DNA from: Ananas comosus
Taxonomy: Eukaryota > Streptophyta > Magnoliopsida > Poales > Bromeliaceae
DNA length: 64,000 nucleotides
NCBI RefSeq assembly: GCF_001540865.1
Contig: NC_033632.1
Span: 3,931,082 to 3,995,081 of the forward strand
Direction of reading: 5' to 3'
Below the pieces are notes generated by a model. The model saw nothing but the letters and a program-made list of their open reading frames with translations. It searched no databases and was not told the DNA's origin. The position numbers and the translations under genes were made by a program. Shown piece after piece: positions 23,185-35,389 of this stretch. Every line of letters starts with the position of its first letter. The stretch's first letter is position 1.

Positions 23185-25021
23185 ATGGCATGCAATGGAA
23201 TGGCCTCCTCCTCCTCCTCTTTCCCTCCAAACTTCATCCTCCAAATCCAAACACCCCATGAAGATGAGCACCACCACCATCACCCTCCCAACCCCTTCAA
23301 CCCACTCCTCCCCTCCAATCTCCAGGACTTCAGAGGTCAGGTCACAAACAAACAAAGTAGCCCAAAATTCTAGATGGGTTTTTTTTTTCTAGTTTTGTTC
23401 ATTTTATTTTATGTTTTTTTTTTTTTATTTATTTTTGTTGTTGTTGTTGTTGTTGTGTAGGGATGGTGCCGATGATGGGGAAGAGATCGATGTCGTTCCA
23501 CGGGATGGACGCGGCCGGCGGGGCGGGGGAGGACGAGCTGTCGGACGACTGCTCGCAGGCGGGGGAGAAGAAGAGGAGGCTGAACATCGAGCAGGTGCGG
23601 ACGCTGGAGAAGAACTTCGAGCTCGGGAACAAGCTGGAGCCTGAGCGGAAAATGCAGCTGGCAAAGGCGCTCCAGCTGCAGCCCCGGCAGGTGGCCATCT
23701 GGTTCCAGAACAGGCGGGCTCGGTGGAAGACCAAGCAGCTCGAGAAGGACTACGACGTGCTCAAGCGCCAGTTCGAGGCCATCAAGTCCGAGAACGACGC
23801 CCTCCAAACCCAAAACAAAAAGCTCCAAGCTGAGGTGAATCAAAAATTTTCCTCCCTCCCTCCCTCCCTCCCTCAAAAATTATATATTTATATATTTATA
23901 ATATTGACAGAGTAAATACATTGAATTTGATTCAGTGTTCACATGATAAAATTGATTAATTAAGTTCGACGCACTTGACTACATCGATAACAATTTGTGT
24001 TCTGTCAATTTGAATTAGAATTGCAATTTTGATTATTTTCTTAATTTTTTTTTTTTGAGTTGTTGGGAATTCAATTCTCATGGAAAATTATGTTCTTATT
24101 TTTATTTTTTTTTTCCATGTTTTTTCTAACCTTCCTATTACCCATTAATTTATTTGCATGAGATATATTCAGCATCTTCCTGAGTTGGGTCTTTTCAGAA
24201 AGGTCTGATGCGAAACAGTTTGAGTTGAGTTTGGTAGCTTTTGAGTCTTTTGAGAAAAGTATAGGAAGAACCTGTTGGACTAACTTGTACACACCATAAA
24301 TGATTGGGTACGTGCATCATTTTATTGAGAGATGTGATGCTGATGATGCCATGATCATGATGATGATGATGATGATGAAACTGGAACAGAAAAAATCTTC
24401 TTTGATAAGATGTCTTTATTTATTTATTTATTTATTTATTTTCCTGTCTGATCTTTATGAAGTAAAAAAAGGGTGTTATCATTTTCTGGATTCTCCTCAT
24501 TTGGTAATGAGAAGAAATTTCAATCCTGCTGCAGTTTCTGCAAATACCCAGATCTCAATTTCTGTCCAATCCACAAAATTCAATATCAATTGCAAATTTT
24601 TTTTTTTTTTTTGTGTTTTTCTTTAACATGAACTAATTAAACAAATTTCACCACACAGATTTTGTCTCTGAAAGGCAGAGAAACCTCAGAACTGATCAAC
24701 CTGAACAAAGAAACCGAAGGCTCCTGCAGCAACCGCAGCGAGAACAGCTCCGAGATCAACTTAGACATCTCGCGAACGTCTGCGGCGATCGAGAGCCCCC
24801 TAAACCCTCACCAGACCCTCCCTTTCTATCCGTCGATGAGGCCCGCCGACATCAACCAGCTCCTCCAGAACCCCTCGCAGCCGCCGCCGCCGCCGCCGCC
24901 GGAAAACCAATGCCCCAAGATCGAGCACGTGATCGCCGACGGCAATTTCAGCAACCTGCTGTGCAGCATGGAGGAGCAACCACCCTTCTGGCCATGGGCA
25001 GATCACAACAATTTCCATTAG
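23185..25021 (+). CDS. Class I HD-Zip transcription factor (ATHB13/HAT7-type), 295 aa
   Basis: Three exons, 23185-23335, 23461-23834 and 24659-25021, with GT-AG introns of 125 and 824 bp and a codon split at the first junction. The homeodomain is at about residues 86-141 (EKKRRLN...[10 protein letters not shown]). The adjoining leucine zipper has heptad residues L144, L151, I158, L165 and L172. The conserved segment [18 protein letters not shown] (about 188-205) and the C-terminal FWPW (285-288) identify the clade of ATHB13, ATHB23 and HAT7. By family knowledge the dimer binds CAATNATTG pseudopalindromes in the nucleus and controls leaf growth and stress responses. The FWPW end resembles the aromatic activation motif of class I proteins. 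The N terminus has a His run (29-33) and the C terminus a Pro run. The ATG at 23185 gives [10 protein letters not shown]6 is an alternative. The exact orthologue is not assigned. Confidence 0.95.
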
Positions 25022-26390
25022 TGTGTGGCACCATGAATTTAATGAGAGTATATTCTCTACAGTTAGACTCTATATCAGTCTATGAGCTTTGCAACTCCTT
25101 TTTGAGTCTAGCCAATGTGTAATGAATAGAAGAACCAAAGGGAGAGGGGGAGGGGGGGGTGGGGGAATAAAGTGTTGGAGAGTTTAGTAGAATTTTTACC
25201 TTAGAGAATATTTAAATTTTTTGTTTTTTCAATTATATTTCTGAAAATGTGGAATAATATGATTGTAAGATTAGGCCAAGTTTATATATATATTATACTT
25301 TCATGAATATACATATATTTTGGATTTAATATATATGATATATCTATGGGTTACTATAGATGATCACACACAGACACACAAGCATATATAATGTATGCAT
25401 TTATGGGCCTTTTGTTTCTGAATCCAAGAGCATGCATCTTTTTCAGGTGTTTTCAAGAAAGCTCAGCTCGCAAGCACTAGAAAAGCTGGAGGGGGCTTTA
25501 AAGCAAAGCCAACTTGGTTATGAGATAGTGAAAGGGGGTATGAAAAAAAGTAGGCAAAAATCTACTTCACCTTGATTTTGACTAGTTGATGGACCCATGA
25601 GCTCATAGGTACCTTCTTCTTTTTTCTTTTTTTCTTTTTTTTTTTCTTTTTTTCTTTTTTTTGGGGTACAGTCCTTTGTATTATATTTTTATTTATTAGC
25701 CAACATTAGTTGAAGGCTGATCTAGATGTTTTCCACAGCCATGCAGTGATTGGTGTCCTGTTTACAGCTTTTGAGAGAACTGATATTAATTAATGGCTAT
25801 AGTTTTGTCCAGAACTTATGTTCTTTCCAATCAAATCCTTTTAAAATGGAAAAGATTGCGGCTATCATAGAATGCTGTAGAGGCAGAACAGCCAATTCAC
25901 TATGAATTTGTTCGGTCTTTATCAAAAGTATGAATTGTTGATATCAGCTACAAAACTTTCAGAGTAAATTGAACATTGTGGGTCATCTCTAAGCTTATCG
26001 AGAAATTTGACTTAGGCTACTGCAGCTTAATACGGTTGATCCGTCAAATTCTGTTTAATTTTCACAAGCGAGGGCATGATAGCTGATTCAATTGTCGTGA
26101 CATTTATCAGAGATGACGCATTGATGACAGTGATTGACATAGCAAGTATTTCACCGCTGGAATCAACTGCATCATGTCCCTATGTCCCTCGAGATAACAT
26201 AGCGGTTGATCCAGCAGCCACATAGATCATCAGCATGTGATTCAGCTAATATGACATCTATTCATTAAGTACATAATTAATATTGAGTTTGGCTGAATAA
26301 CATTATTGAAACGGGGGTCGAGTTCTCAATTATAATAATAATAATTAAAGTTCAGTAATTTAAATAAAATTATTTAATTACACAAAGATT

Positions 26391-26434
<44 letters not shown>

Positions 26435-27703
26435 GCAGCTAGCCCTAGCCCCACCCATACACAACCCTTTGGGCTAAACAGGCTGAGAAATCTTACAAAC
26501 AAGATGAGAGAGACATGTGACACACTGCCACCCACTATGTTACTGCCCCCACCACCTCCCCACCCTTTTTTCTTTTTTTCTTTTTTTCTTTTTTCTTTTT
26601 TAATTTGTTGCTGTTGTTGATGAGGGGATGCAAAATATATATATATGGATTAATGAATCAAATCCCCCATGCTCCATGCACAAAGTGACTTAATATATTT
26701 TCTCACTCTGAATGCACCGAGCAATAACGTACTAAGATACAGTAATTTCTCAGCCCTTCTATTAAATATTAAATAATTTGGCCATCAAATGTAAATCTTT
26801 TTTTTTTTCTTGTTCTCTGTCGAGCAAATTAGCATAATTCTAACTTCATCAAATTTAATTTCTTCCGGCCAATTACTATGATTTATGCTATATTTTGGTC
26901 AGAAAAATTGTATGGACCTAGCCAGAACTAAAGAATATTTTGAAATAGACCCTCCTACCTTATTATTATTATTATTATTATTATTGATTGACGACATCCG
27001 TATAACTTTTAGTTTATCTTTTATTATTTTGTAAGGCAAAATGCATGTCATTCGTACATTTATATCATTAAACTAAAAAATTTTAGATAAAAAGGTGCAT
27101 GTAGGCCATAACCCTTTAAAAGGTTGGGTAAGTTCAGTGTAAAAAAGAACAAATAACCAAGTTGCAAATTATTAAAGTTTAGGGCCTATCTATGTGCGAA
27201 ATGAAGTAGGAATGTCTAGAAAAATGCTGTATTCAGCCCCTAAATCACTTTTACAGAATGAGATAAATCACCTCGTCCTACGTGAAATGCTACTACAAAT
27301 CATGATTAAAAAAAAAACTCTCAAAATCTATGATTACTGGCTACTAACTTGTTCTGATGTCCAAACAGATTGCGAGAACTTCTCAAAATTTAAAACAGAG
27401 TGATTAAGAAGAAAAAGGAGGGAGAAGGAAAAAGGAAGAGGAAAAGGAGAAGGAGGGGGGAAGATAAATTGTTGGCATGTTAAGTAGTCAAGATGGTTAG
27501 GCATGCAAAAGTCTATGAACATAGAAAATGCATACAGAGGCCACTATCACACAAAAACATGCCATGGTGGTCTCTTCAGGGAATCAGAGATCAGAGTGGA
27601 GGAGTGGGGGTCCCACACCCACTCACAAGCACACAATCACACATTGATGTGTCCTCTCTTTGCCCTTCCCTGCTGTGAGGAGGACATTTTTTTTGGGACC
27701 ATC

Positions 27704-27751
<48 letters not shown>

Positions 27752-27762
27752 TAGGCTGGAAT
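25022..27762. other. Downstream of the HD-Zip gene: intergenic, repeat-rich
   Basis: Begins with the HD-Zip 3' untranslated region. It holds T/CT-rich tracts (25616-25665, 26562-26602), a GA run at 26395-26432, an ATT run near 26960-26983, and a TA run at about 27707-27747. The last bases before the gap (GAATTAGGCTGGAAT) resemble the start of the MITE ends seen at 14467. No gene recognised; small ORFs match nothing known to me. Confidence 0.4.
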
Positions 27763-28652
27763 NNNNNNNNNNNNNNNNNNNNNNNNNNNNNNNNNNNNNN
27801 NNNNNNNNNNNNNNNNNNNNNNNNNNNNNNNNNNNNNNNNNNNNNNNNNNNNNNNNNNNNNNNNNNNNNNNNNNNNNNNNNNNNNNNNNNNNNNNNNNNN
27901 NNNNNNNNNNNNNNNNNNNNNNNNNNNNNNNNNNNNNNNNNNNNNNNNNNNNNNNNNNNNNNNNNNNNNNNNNNNNNNNNNNNNNNNNNNNNNNNNNNNN
28001 NNNNNNNNNNNNNNNNNNNNNNNNNNNNNNNNNNNNNNNNNNNNNNNNNNNNNNNNNNNNNNNNNNNNNNNNNNNNNNNNNNNNNNNNNNNNNNNNNNNN
28101 NNNNNNNNNNNNNNNNNNNNNNNNNNNNNNNNNNNNNNNNNNNNNNNNNNNNNNNNNNNNNNNNNNNNNNNNNNNNNNNNNNNNNNNNNNNNNNNNNNNN
28201 NNNNNNNNNNNNNNNNNNNNNNNNNNNNNNNNNNNNNNNNNNNNNNNNNNNNNNNNNNNNNNNNNNNNNNNNNNNNNNNNNNNNNNNNNNNNNNNNNNNN
28301 NNNNNNNNNNNNNNNNNNNNNNNNNNNNNNNNNNNNNNNNNNNNNNNNNNNNNNNNNNNNNNNNNNNNNNNNNNNNNNNNNNNNNNNNNNNNNNNNNNNN
28401 NNNNNNNNNNNNNNNNNNNNNNNNNNNNNNNNNNNNNNNNNNNNNNNNNNNNNNNNNNNNNNNNNNNNNNNNNNNNNNNNNNNNNNNNNNNNNNNNNNNN
28501 NNNNNNNNNNNNNNNNNNNNNNNNNNNNNNNNNNNNNNNNNNNNNNNNNNNNNNNNNNNNNNNNNNNNNNNNNNNNNNNNNNNNNNNNNNNNNNNNNNNN
28601 NNNNNNNNNNNNNNNNNNNNNNNNNNNNNNNNNNNNNNNNNNNNNNNNNNNN
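27763..28652. other. Assembly gap (890 N)
   Basis: Unknown sequence. Long apparent ORFs crossing it are artefacts. It begins inside what looks like a MITE end following a TA microsatellite. Confidence 0.99.
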
Positions 28653-29035
28653 CTGAAGAAGGCGGCGGAGGTGGAGACGGAGGCGGAAACGGCCCGCCTC
28701 GCCTCTACCCCTCACGCCCTCGCCCTCACCCTCGCCAGCGCACCCCACGTCCTCCTCACTTCCGACCCCGTCGAGGCCGCGCGCCGTGACCCTTTTTTTT
28801 TTCTCTTCGACCCTCCTCCACTCCCTCCGCGACGATAGCAAGGACGGTACCGCGCCCTCTTCCTCCGCCTTCGCTCTCTACCTCCACTCCAGCAGATTTT
28901 CTACCCGCCAAACAAACCCGCCATCCCCACCGCCGCCGCCGGCGACGAGAATGAAGTGTTTCTTAGGGCCGAGAAGCACGCCGGCGAGAGATGGGGAGAA
29001 AAATAGTTACACTCCAGCGAAGGCGGTGGCTACAA
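28653..29035 (+). pseudogene. GC-rich coding fragment, unidentified, frame-broken
   Basis: GC-rich sequence unlike its surroundings starts directly after the gap. It reads as protein only if the frame is changed: one frame gives LKKAAEVETEAETARLAS and TSDPVEAARRDP, a second frame after the T10 run (near 28793) gives LLHSLRDDSKDG, and a third gives PNKPAIPTAAAGDENEVFL and HAGERWGEK. These pieces look like one original coding exon with at least two frameshifts. I do not recognise the family. It could be the 3' part of a gene hidden in the gap or a fragment captured by a transposon. Both ends are undefined. Confidence 0.4.
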
Positions 29036-29149
29036 TAGAGGGCAAAGGAGAGGTCGTGACCAAAAAAAATTATAGAGAGAAAAAAAAAAGAATAATAAAA
29101 AATAAAAAATATTTTTTTTAGAGGAAAGACCAAAATTTATAGAAGAAGA

Positions 29150-29365
29150 AAGAATATGATAAAATTGCACAGTTAAAATAAAGTTGCACTATTTTAAAGA
29201 AAATTGCATTTGTTAGAGACAAATGTTGCACTCTTTGACACGAAAATTGTGTTTTCTAAAATGAAAGTTGCTCTCTTTAATACGAAATTATACTCTTTGA
29301 GATGAGGGTTACACTCTTTTGGCAAAAGTTACATTCTTTGCATAAAATTTATACTATTTCTCTTT
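29150..29365. repeat. Degenerate tandem repeat of about 22-24 bp
   Basis: About nine imperfect units built on AAAGTTGCACTCTTTGA, changed by point changes and small indels. No coding signal. It lies between the GC-rich fragment and a pyrimidine-rich tract. Confidence 0.5.
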
Positions 29366-29572
29366 CTCTTCTTCTTCTTCTTTTTTCTCTTTTCCCTCCG
29401 CCTCCGGCTCCACCTCCACCGCCTTTTTCGGAGAGAAAAAAAAAAGAAAAGAGAAAAATGTATAAGAGTATTTTATTCAGTTTGCTGAAAATTTGGATCG
29501 AATTTGCAAAATCGAAAAAGGGGCCTAGTTTTGCAAAATCTCAAAACTTGTAAATTTCTTTATACAAATTGA

Positions 29573-29667
<95 letters not shown>

Positions 29668-30286
29668 NNNNNNNNNNNNNNNNNNNNNNNNNNNNNNNNN
29701 NNNNNNNNNNNNNNNNNNNNNNNNNNNNNNNNNNNNNNNNNNNNNNNNNNNNNNNNNNNNNNNNNNNNNNNNNNNNNNNNNNNNNNNNNNNNNNNNNNNN
29801 NNNNNNNNNNNNNNNNNNNNNNNNNNNNNNNNNNNNNNNNNNNNNNNNNNNNNNNNNNNNNNNNNNNNNNNNNNNNNNNNNNNNNNNNNNNNNNNNNNNN
29901 NNNNNNNNNNNNNNNNNNNNNNNNNNNNNNNNNNNNNNNNNNNNNNNNNNNNNNNNNNNNNNNNNNNNNNNNNNNNNNNNNNNNNNNNNNNNNNNNNNNN
30001 NNNNNNNNNNNNNNNNNNNNNNNNNNNNNNNNNNNNNNNNNNNNNNNNNNNNNNNNNNNNNNNNNNNNNNNNNNNNNNNNNNNNNNNNNNNNNNNNNNNN
30101 NNNNNNNNNNNNNNNNNNNNNNNNNNNNNNNNNNNNNNNNNNNNNNNNNNNNNNNNNNNNNNNNNNNNNNNNNNNNNNNNNNNNNNNNNNNNNNNNNNNN
30201 NNNNNNNNNNNNNNNNNNNNNNNNNNNNNNNNNNNNNNNATATATGTATATATGTATATATGTATATATGTATATATATATATATG

Positions 30287-30333
<47 letters not shown>

Positions 30334-30335
30334 GT
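29573..30335. other. Second assembly gap (572 N) inside microsatellites
   Basis: A (TA)n(GA)n tract (29573-29667) runs into N 29668-30239, after which (TATATG)n and (TA)n resume to about 30335. The gap lies wholly in low-complexity sequence. Confidence 0.95.
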
Positions 30336-30496
30336 AACTTTCACTATTATGAGAGAGCCCACATTGATCCTTTGACTAGTACATTGCATGCATTGTATAA
30401 CTTGTTACCATCTTTATCCTTTCTACTTCTAGGCTTGTAGTTTCTTTTGCCTTTACATGAGCTTTTTAGTCTCTCTTTACCTTTTAAAAGAAACTT

Positions 30497-30856
30497 GGGT
30501 AAACTATGCTTTTGTCCTCAAACTATAAGAAGTGTGACATTTTGGTCCTATTGTAATGCCTAGCACAAACTTTTTAAATTATTATAATCAAGTCACACAA
30601 CCTAATTTAGCTAATTTAGCTGGATAAATATTGATGTAGGAGTAATATAGGATCTTAATTATTATCACATCCTCAATCACAATATTTTTATATCACTTCT
30701 ATTTTAGTAATTCGTCAACATTCATCTGGCTAAATTGGATTATGAGATTTAATTACAACAATTCACAAAGATCAAGCCAGAAATTATAACAAATTAACTT
30801 TTGAGGACCAAAGTATCACTCTCCTCATAGTTTGAGAATCAAAAAGTAATTTACCC
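30497..30856. mobile_element. F3 inverted-repeat element, copy 2, with perfect 9-bp target duplication
   Basis: It begins GGGTAAACTATGCTTTTG and ends AAAAAGTAATTTACCC. The flanks are AAGAAACTT at 30488-30496 and again at 30857-30865. A 9-bp duplication is the hallmark of Mutator-like transposition, so F3 is probably a MULE-derived MITE. Non-coding, 360 bp. Confidence 0.85.
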
Positions 30857-30880
30857 AAGAAACTTTATATTGTGAATTTT

Positions 30881-31236
30881 GGGTAAATTACACTTTTGGT
30901 CCTCAAACTATTAGATGCATAACATTTTAGTCCTCAAAATTTAATCTGTTATAATTTTTGTTCAAATTTTCTGAATTGTTGTAATTAAGTCTCACAATCC
31001 AATTTAACTAACTAATATAGATATGCTGTTAATGTAAATGTGATGTAGTAGTATTGTGATTGATGATGCGACAATAATTAAAATGCTATATCACTGTCAC
31101 ATCAACAATTCATCAATATTTAGCTAAATAAATTAGGTCGCAAGATTTAATTGTAATAATTAAGCCATAATTGCCAAAAATTTAAGTTTAGGACCAAAAT
31201 ATCACTTGCTTCATAGTTTGACAACTAAAACTCCAA
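30881..31236. mobile_element. F3 inverted-repeat element, copy 3
   Basis: It starts GGGTAAATTACACTTTTGG only 15 bp after the duplicated target of copy 2 and runs in the same layout. The right end is eroded (CAACTAAAACTCCAATGTACC). No duplication could be fixed. Confidence 0.7.
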
Positions 31237-31239
31237 TGT

Positions 31240-32067
31240 ACCTAGAAATGTCAAAGGGTATAGATATCCGAATTTTTATCCGAACCCGAATTCGAATAAG
31301 GCGGATTTAATCTGGTGTAAATGGATATTGTCTCATGTATGGATATAAAAAATAAATACCCAATGAATTCAGATTCCTATGTGGATTTTGTCCGTACCCG
31401 ACCCAAATCCTAGCTGACCTAGATTTTGCAATATAGAATATACCAAAAATATAATTATTATTTAACTATTAAAGTTTGTACTTTTTTTATTGGGATATAT
31501 TACTATTATATTGCATGAATATTTTATGTTATAAATTTAAATTTTGATAAAATATATTTTGACATATGGTAAAGACTAAAGCAAGTTGATTGTTTGGGAT
31601 TTCGGGTTCTAGATTTTAAAAATCCGTCCCGAATCTGAGCCCTCGGCATTTCTAAATGTACCCAATGAATTTATTTTTTTACATTTCTAAATTTACCCAA
31701 TGAATTTATTTTAGAAAAAAAACCTAGCTCTCAAATGGATGAAATTATTTCATGCGAACTTGTGCGCTGCGTAGGCACCGCATCCCTGTGGAGGCCTCGA
31801 AATCAGGGTCTAATTTCACTGGATGTTTCTATGACTTTCGAAAAGCTATACATTGAAAATCACAAATTTTGGATTGTGGTGATATGTGGGGACCTTAATT
31901 AATGGCCATTTTGAACTTTAATGGAGGAAAAAAAAAAGAAAAAGAAAAAACATAAGATACCATCATGAATGGACTTAAAATTTAATCCTAAATAAGCCTT
32001 AATTAGCATTGCATGGACCAAACCAAATGGCGGTTCTCCTAACTTGGTGATGAGATACATATATATA
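31240..32067. other. Intergenic stretch with CCGAACCCGAA-type repeat
   Basis: The stretch 31255-31640 carries ATCCGAACCCGAATTCG and an inverse-like ATTTCGGGTTCTAG near 31600, probably an old repeat of a kind also seen around 55110-55450. No gene seen in the rest. Confidence 0.35.
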
Positions 32068-32536
32068 GGGGTTAGTTTCGTACAGCTATCCGTAAACATA
32101 TCGAATAGCGAATATATGTCCCTACAACGTTTAACTTTTCATATTTGTCCCAACAGAAGTCCAGGAATTAATATTCATATTTGCCTCATCTGGTTTGTTA
32201 CCGTTAGAACAATGTTTATTTTGTAACAGAAGATAAATGAAATGATATTTTTGTCATTATAAAAATGTCTCTCCAAAAATTTCAACTGTTAGAATTATGC
32301 AGAAACGTCCTCCCAAAAATTTTCAACAGTTATCTTCTTCCTTCATATCATCACAAATAATGGTTAAATATTTTATCTATGATTAACTATATTTTTATAA
32401 CGGATTCTAACGGTAGAGTTATATTTGAAAACGTTAAGACTTTTGTAGAAATAAATATGAAAAGTCGAACTCAATCTGTAGGAATATATTTGTTATTCGA
32501 TATGTTTACAGTGAGCTAGCTATATGCAATCAACCC
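32068..32536. mobile_element. F2 inverted-repeat element, copy 2
   Basis: The left arm (GTTAGTTTCGTACAGC, CATATCGAATAGCGAATATA) pairs with the right arm (TATTTGTTATTCGATATG, ending GCAATCAACCC). The inner words ACCGTTAGAA and TTCTAACGGTAG match other F2 copies. Confidence 0.65.
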
Positions 32537-32880
32537 TACATGTAGATATATATATATATCCTACCCAATAGAGCATATGATGTCTCCCAATTAATGTTTG
32601 AGATAAGTCAGCCAATAGAATCAAAGAGCCAAACTTAATATTAGGCCAGGTTGAAACCTGCCATGCCATAGCTAATTACTAGTCTCAGTACTCCTCTATT
32701 GCCTAACCAAGCAAGTTAAGATCATCATATATAAGAAGATCATACATCCTTTTTTTTGCCTTAATTTTCTCATGCATTTTGGTACTCCAAATGATCAAAT
32801 GACCATGCATTTATAATCATACATGTACATTTTGTTTCTGCTATTCTACAGAAACTCTAGTTCCACTAAAATTAACAAAG

Positions 32881-32916
<36 letters not shown>

Positions 32917-32921
<5 letters not shown>

Positions 32922-33422
32922 AGCACGGAGCCCTCGTGCTTCCAATTGTCTTCGATGTTCGTAAGTCGAATCGACGATTTGATCTAGAGTATTTGAAGTA
33001 CCTAGAAAATAAATTTTATGATTTTTCGATATCATTTGCCTAGTGAACGAAGGGGCTCAAAATCAATAATTTTAATGGTCGTGGTGAGCCGGTTGCAAGT
33101 TTAACGGTGTAGAAATATCCAAATCACATGAAATTTTGATAGAAAATTCTTTATATCATATAAAACAAGATCAATAACTTTGATCTAAAATTTTAATGTC
33201 ATATTATCATATTTCATAAGATTTTTATTTTCAGCCGTTGATTTTGAGCCACTTCGATCACTAGGCAAATGATATCGAAAAATCGCTAAATTTATTTTCT
33301 AGATACTTCAAATACTCTAGATCAAGTCTAACGGAGCCGATCGTCGATTCGAAAGTCCGAACATCGAAAACAAAGTGGAAGCGCGGAGCTCTCCGTGCTT
33401 CCATAAGCATCCTAGCCGCACT
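32917..33422. mobile_element. F1 MITE, copy 3
   Basis: It lies directly after a (TA)n tract. Left arm TTGGAAGCACGGAGCC; the right arm ends AAGCATCCTAGCCGCAC. The core AACGGAGCCGATCGTCGATT is present once intact, and the left core is shortened by a deletion. Confidence 0.75.
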
Positions 33423-33425
33423 ATA

Positions 33426-34293
33426 TCTATACTATATATAAAAACACGTATTTCAAATTTCGGTCTGTCGACAGACCCATTTTTTGGCGGGAAAAAAATT
33501 GATTCCTCTTTCGTTACGTAAAAGAAATAACGTAATGAAACAAACTTTTAATTCCTCTTTATCTCTACAATAGAAAAAAATATATTTATCCAAATTTTTG
33601 CCAACCGAAAGATATCTATTGTGAATTTAAATTTTAATTCGAAATTGTTTAAATTTTTTTATCTCTAAAATAAAAAAAAATTCATGCTTATCCAAATTTT
33701 TGTCAGAATATCTATTGTAAATTTGTATATCAATTCAAATTTAAAATTTAAAATTTTGGGATTATCAATATATTACAACGGAAATAATTTAAAAAATAGA
33801 TTGGTTGATAAATTTGTAAATCATATTTTTGAATTAATATGATGTACAAATTTATAATCAATTTGTACAAAATTATTTCAAATAAAGAACGAATGATTAT
33901 GATCAATTTATTAAAAAAAATATTTATACACATTTATAACTTTAATTTTACGAATGGTTACGATCAATTGGTTAAAAATATTTTAAATAAAAATGAACGG
34001 TTATGATAAATCTGTTAAAAAATAGCACTTCTATCTATCTATTTTACATTAAAATTCAAATTTGAGTTTAAATCCTGAATTAAATTTATTTTTGATTTTT
34101 GATAACAAATCTATTCATCTATTTTATATTAAAATTTAAATTTGATACTGTAGATATTTTCTAATAAAATATTACATATAATTTTACAAAATATTTTATT
34201 CTAAATTTTTGAATAAATATGATTAAAAAATTTTTATTAATTTAAAATAAATTAAAATAATTATTACGTGCATTCGTACGTATACTCAACTAG
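33426..34293 (+). mobile_element. Non-autonomous Helitron, 868 bp
   Basis: The 5' end is TCTATACTATATATAAAA, which is the common plant Helitron start, preceded by host A. The 3' end is CTAG followed by host T. A hairpin TACGT-loop-ACGTA (34265-34282) ends 11 bases before the CTAG, as expected. There is no inverted repeat and no target duplication, also as expected. The interior is AT-rich and non-coding, so it depends on a Helitron elsewhere. It inserted in the TA tract next to F1 copy 3. Confidence 0.75.
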
Positions 34294-34778
34294 TATATAT
34301 ATATATATATATATATAGTCCATGCTGTGCATCTTCCTTTCCTTTCTTAAAACAAACTCATTCCCTCCAACATAGCAAATGAAAAGGGAAGCATCAAAGT
34401 TGAGTATGATGTCCCTATCCAAGATAAGGTCCCCCAAGAATTCAAAAAAAAGATAAAGTAAGATTGTTGGGATCAAATGATTAAGTCAACTATTTTTCAA
34501 GCTGTTATATACATGCATGGGATCAAATTAGGAGTGACCACATGTAGTTTTGCTCCATAGAGGGAGGAATTAATGATTAATGATTAATGATTATGTGGAC
34601 TTAGTTTGACATGTCACCCATTAATCTTGTATGCGCCCAGTTAAAATACAACACTGCAATTTTTTTCTGTTAAATGGTGAATGGGGGGAAACTGATTCAG
34701 CAACCTCAAAAAGATAGGGGCTTAATTAATTAGAGCTGAATCTCATGCCATATTAATTACTCCAAAAGAGTAATCTAA
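34294..34778. other. Intergenic, (TA)n then unique sequence
   Basis: A TA run to about 34316 and a short ATTAATG triplication near 34572-34592. No gene or element with ends was seen. Confidence 0.35.
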
Positions 34779-34787
34779 GGGCATGTT

Positions 34788-35174
34788 TGGTTCATGATTG
34801 GAATAGAAATGAAAAATGAAATTGAATCGTTTTGGAATGAGAAATAGAATGACAAATCATTCAAAAATATTTGGTTCATTATTCGAATGGAAATCGGAAT
34901 GAAAATTTTAGAATTTTTTAGAGAGGGCTTTGATTAATTAAGTAAGAGGAAAATAATGAAGGGGGAGGAGTTAGATGTTAGTAAAAGAGAATTTTGAATA
35001 GTTTACTTTGGAATAGGCCAATTCAGAATTCAAAACCGGATTAAGCCATAAATGAATTGGCAATTTCCATTTCAGAGTGAAATGGGAATGAGAATCTGAT
35101 TCCTATAAAACAAACGACAACTATTGAAATCAATGAATTACATACCTATTTCATAGTCTAAACTAGGTGAACCA
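34788..35174. mobile_element. MITE with TGTTTGGTTCA ends
   Basis: The left end GGGCATGTTTGGTTCATGAT is the inverse of the right end AGGTGAACCAAACATAT. The interior is rich in GGAATGAGAAAT-like words and their inverses. Such TTTGGTTC ends are common on hAT- and Harbinger-type MITEs; the superfamily is not fixed because no duplication was seen. Confidence 0.65.
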
Positions 35175-35389
35175 AACATATATACTCTAGGAGAAAATTG
35201 CTCAGAAAAAAAACTATTAACTAGTGTTTGCTTGAGAGCGATAGATCGAGCTAAAATAGTGGTTGTATTTTTATTCTGATTATGTGGACTTGTTTTGACA
35301 TGCTGCCCATTAATTGTACCTACTAGTTAAAATACAATACTGAAAATTTCTCCATTAAATGGGGAACGAGGGAAACTAGACTAAGAATC

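Noticed and set aside
23409..23876. Several ORFs antisense or out of frame over HD-Zip exon 2
   Set aside because: They are shadows of the GC-rich homeodomain exon.
27660..28841. ORFs of 392 and 378 residues across the first gap
   Set aside because: Almost all residues are translated from N; they are artefacts of the gap.
29541..30389. 282-residue ORF across the second gap
   Set aside because: It is made of N and TA/GA repeats only.
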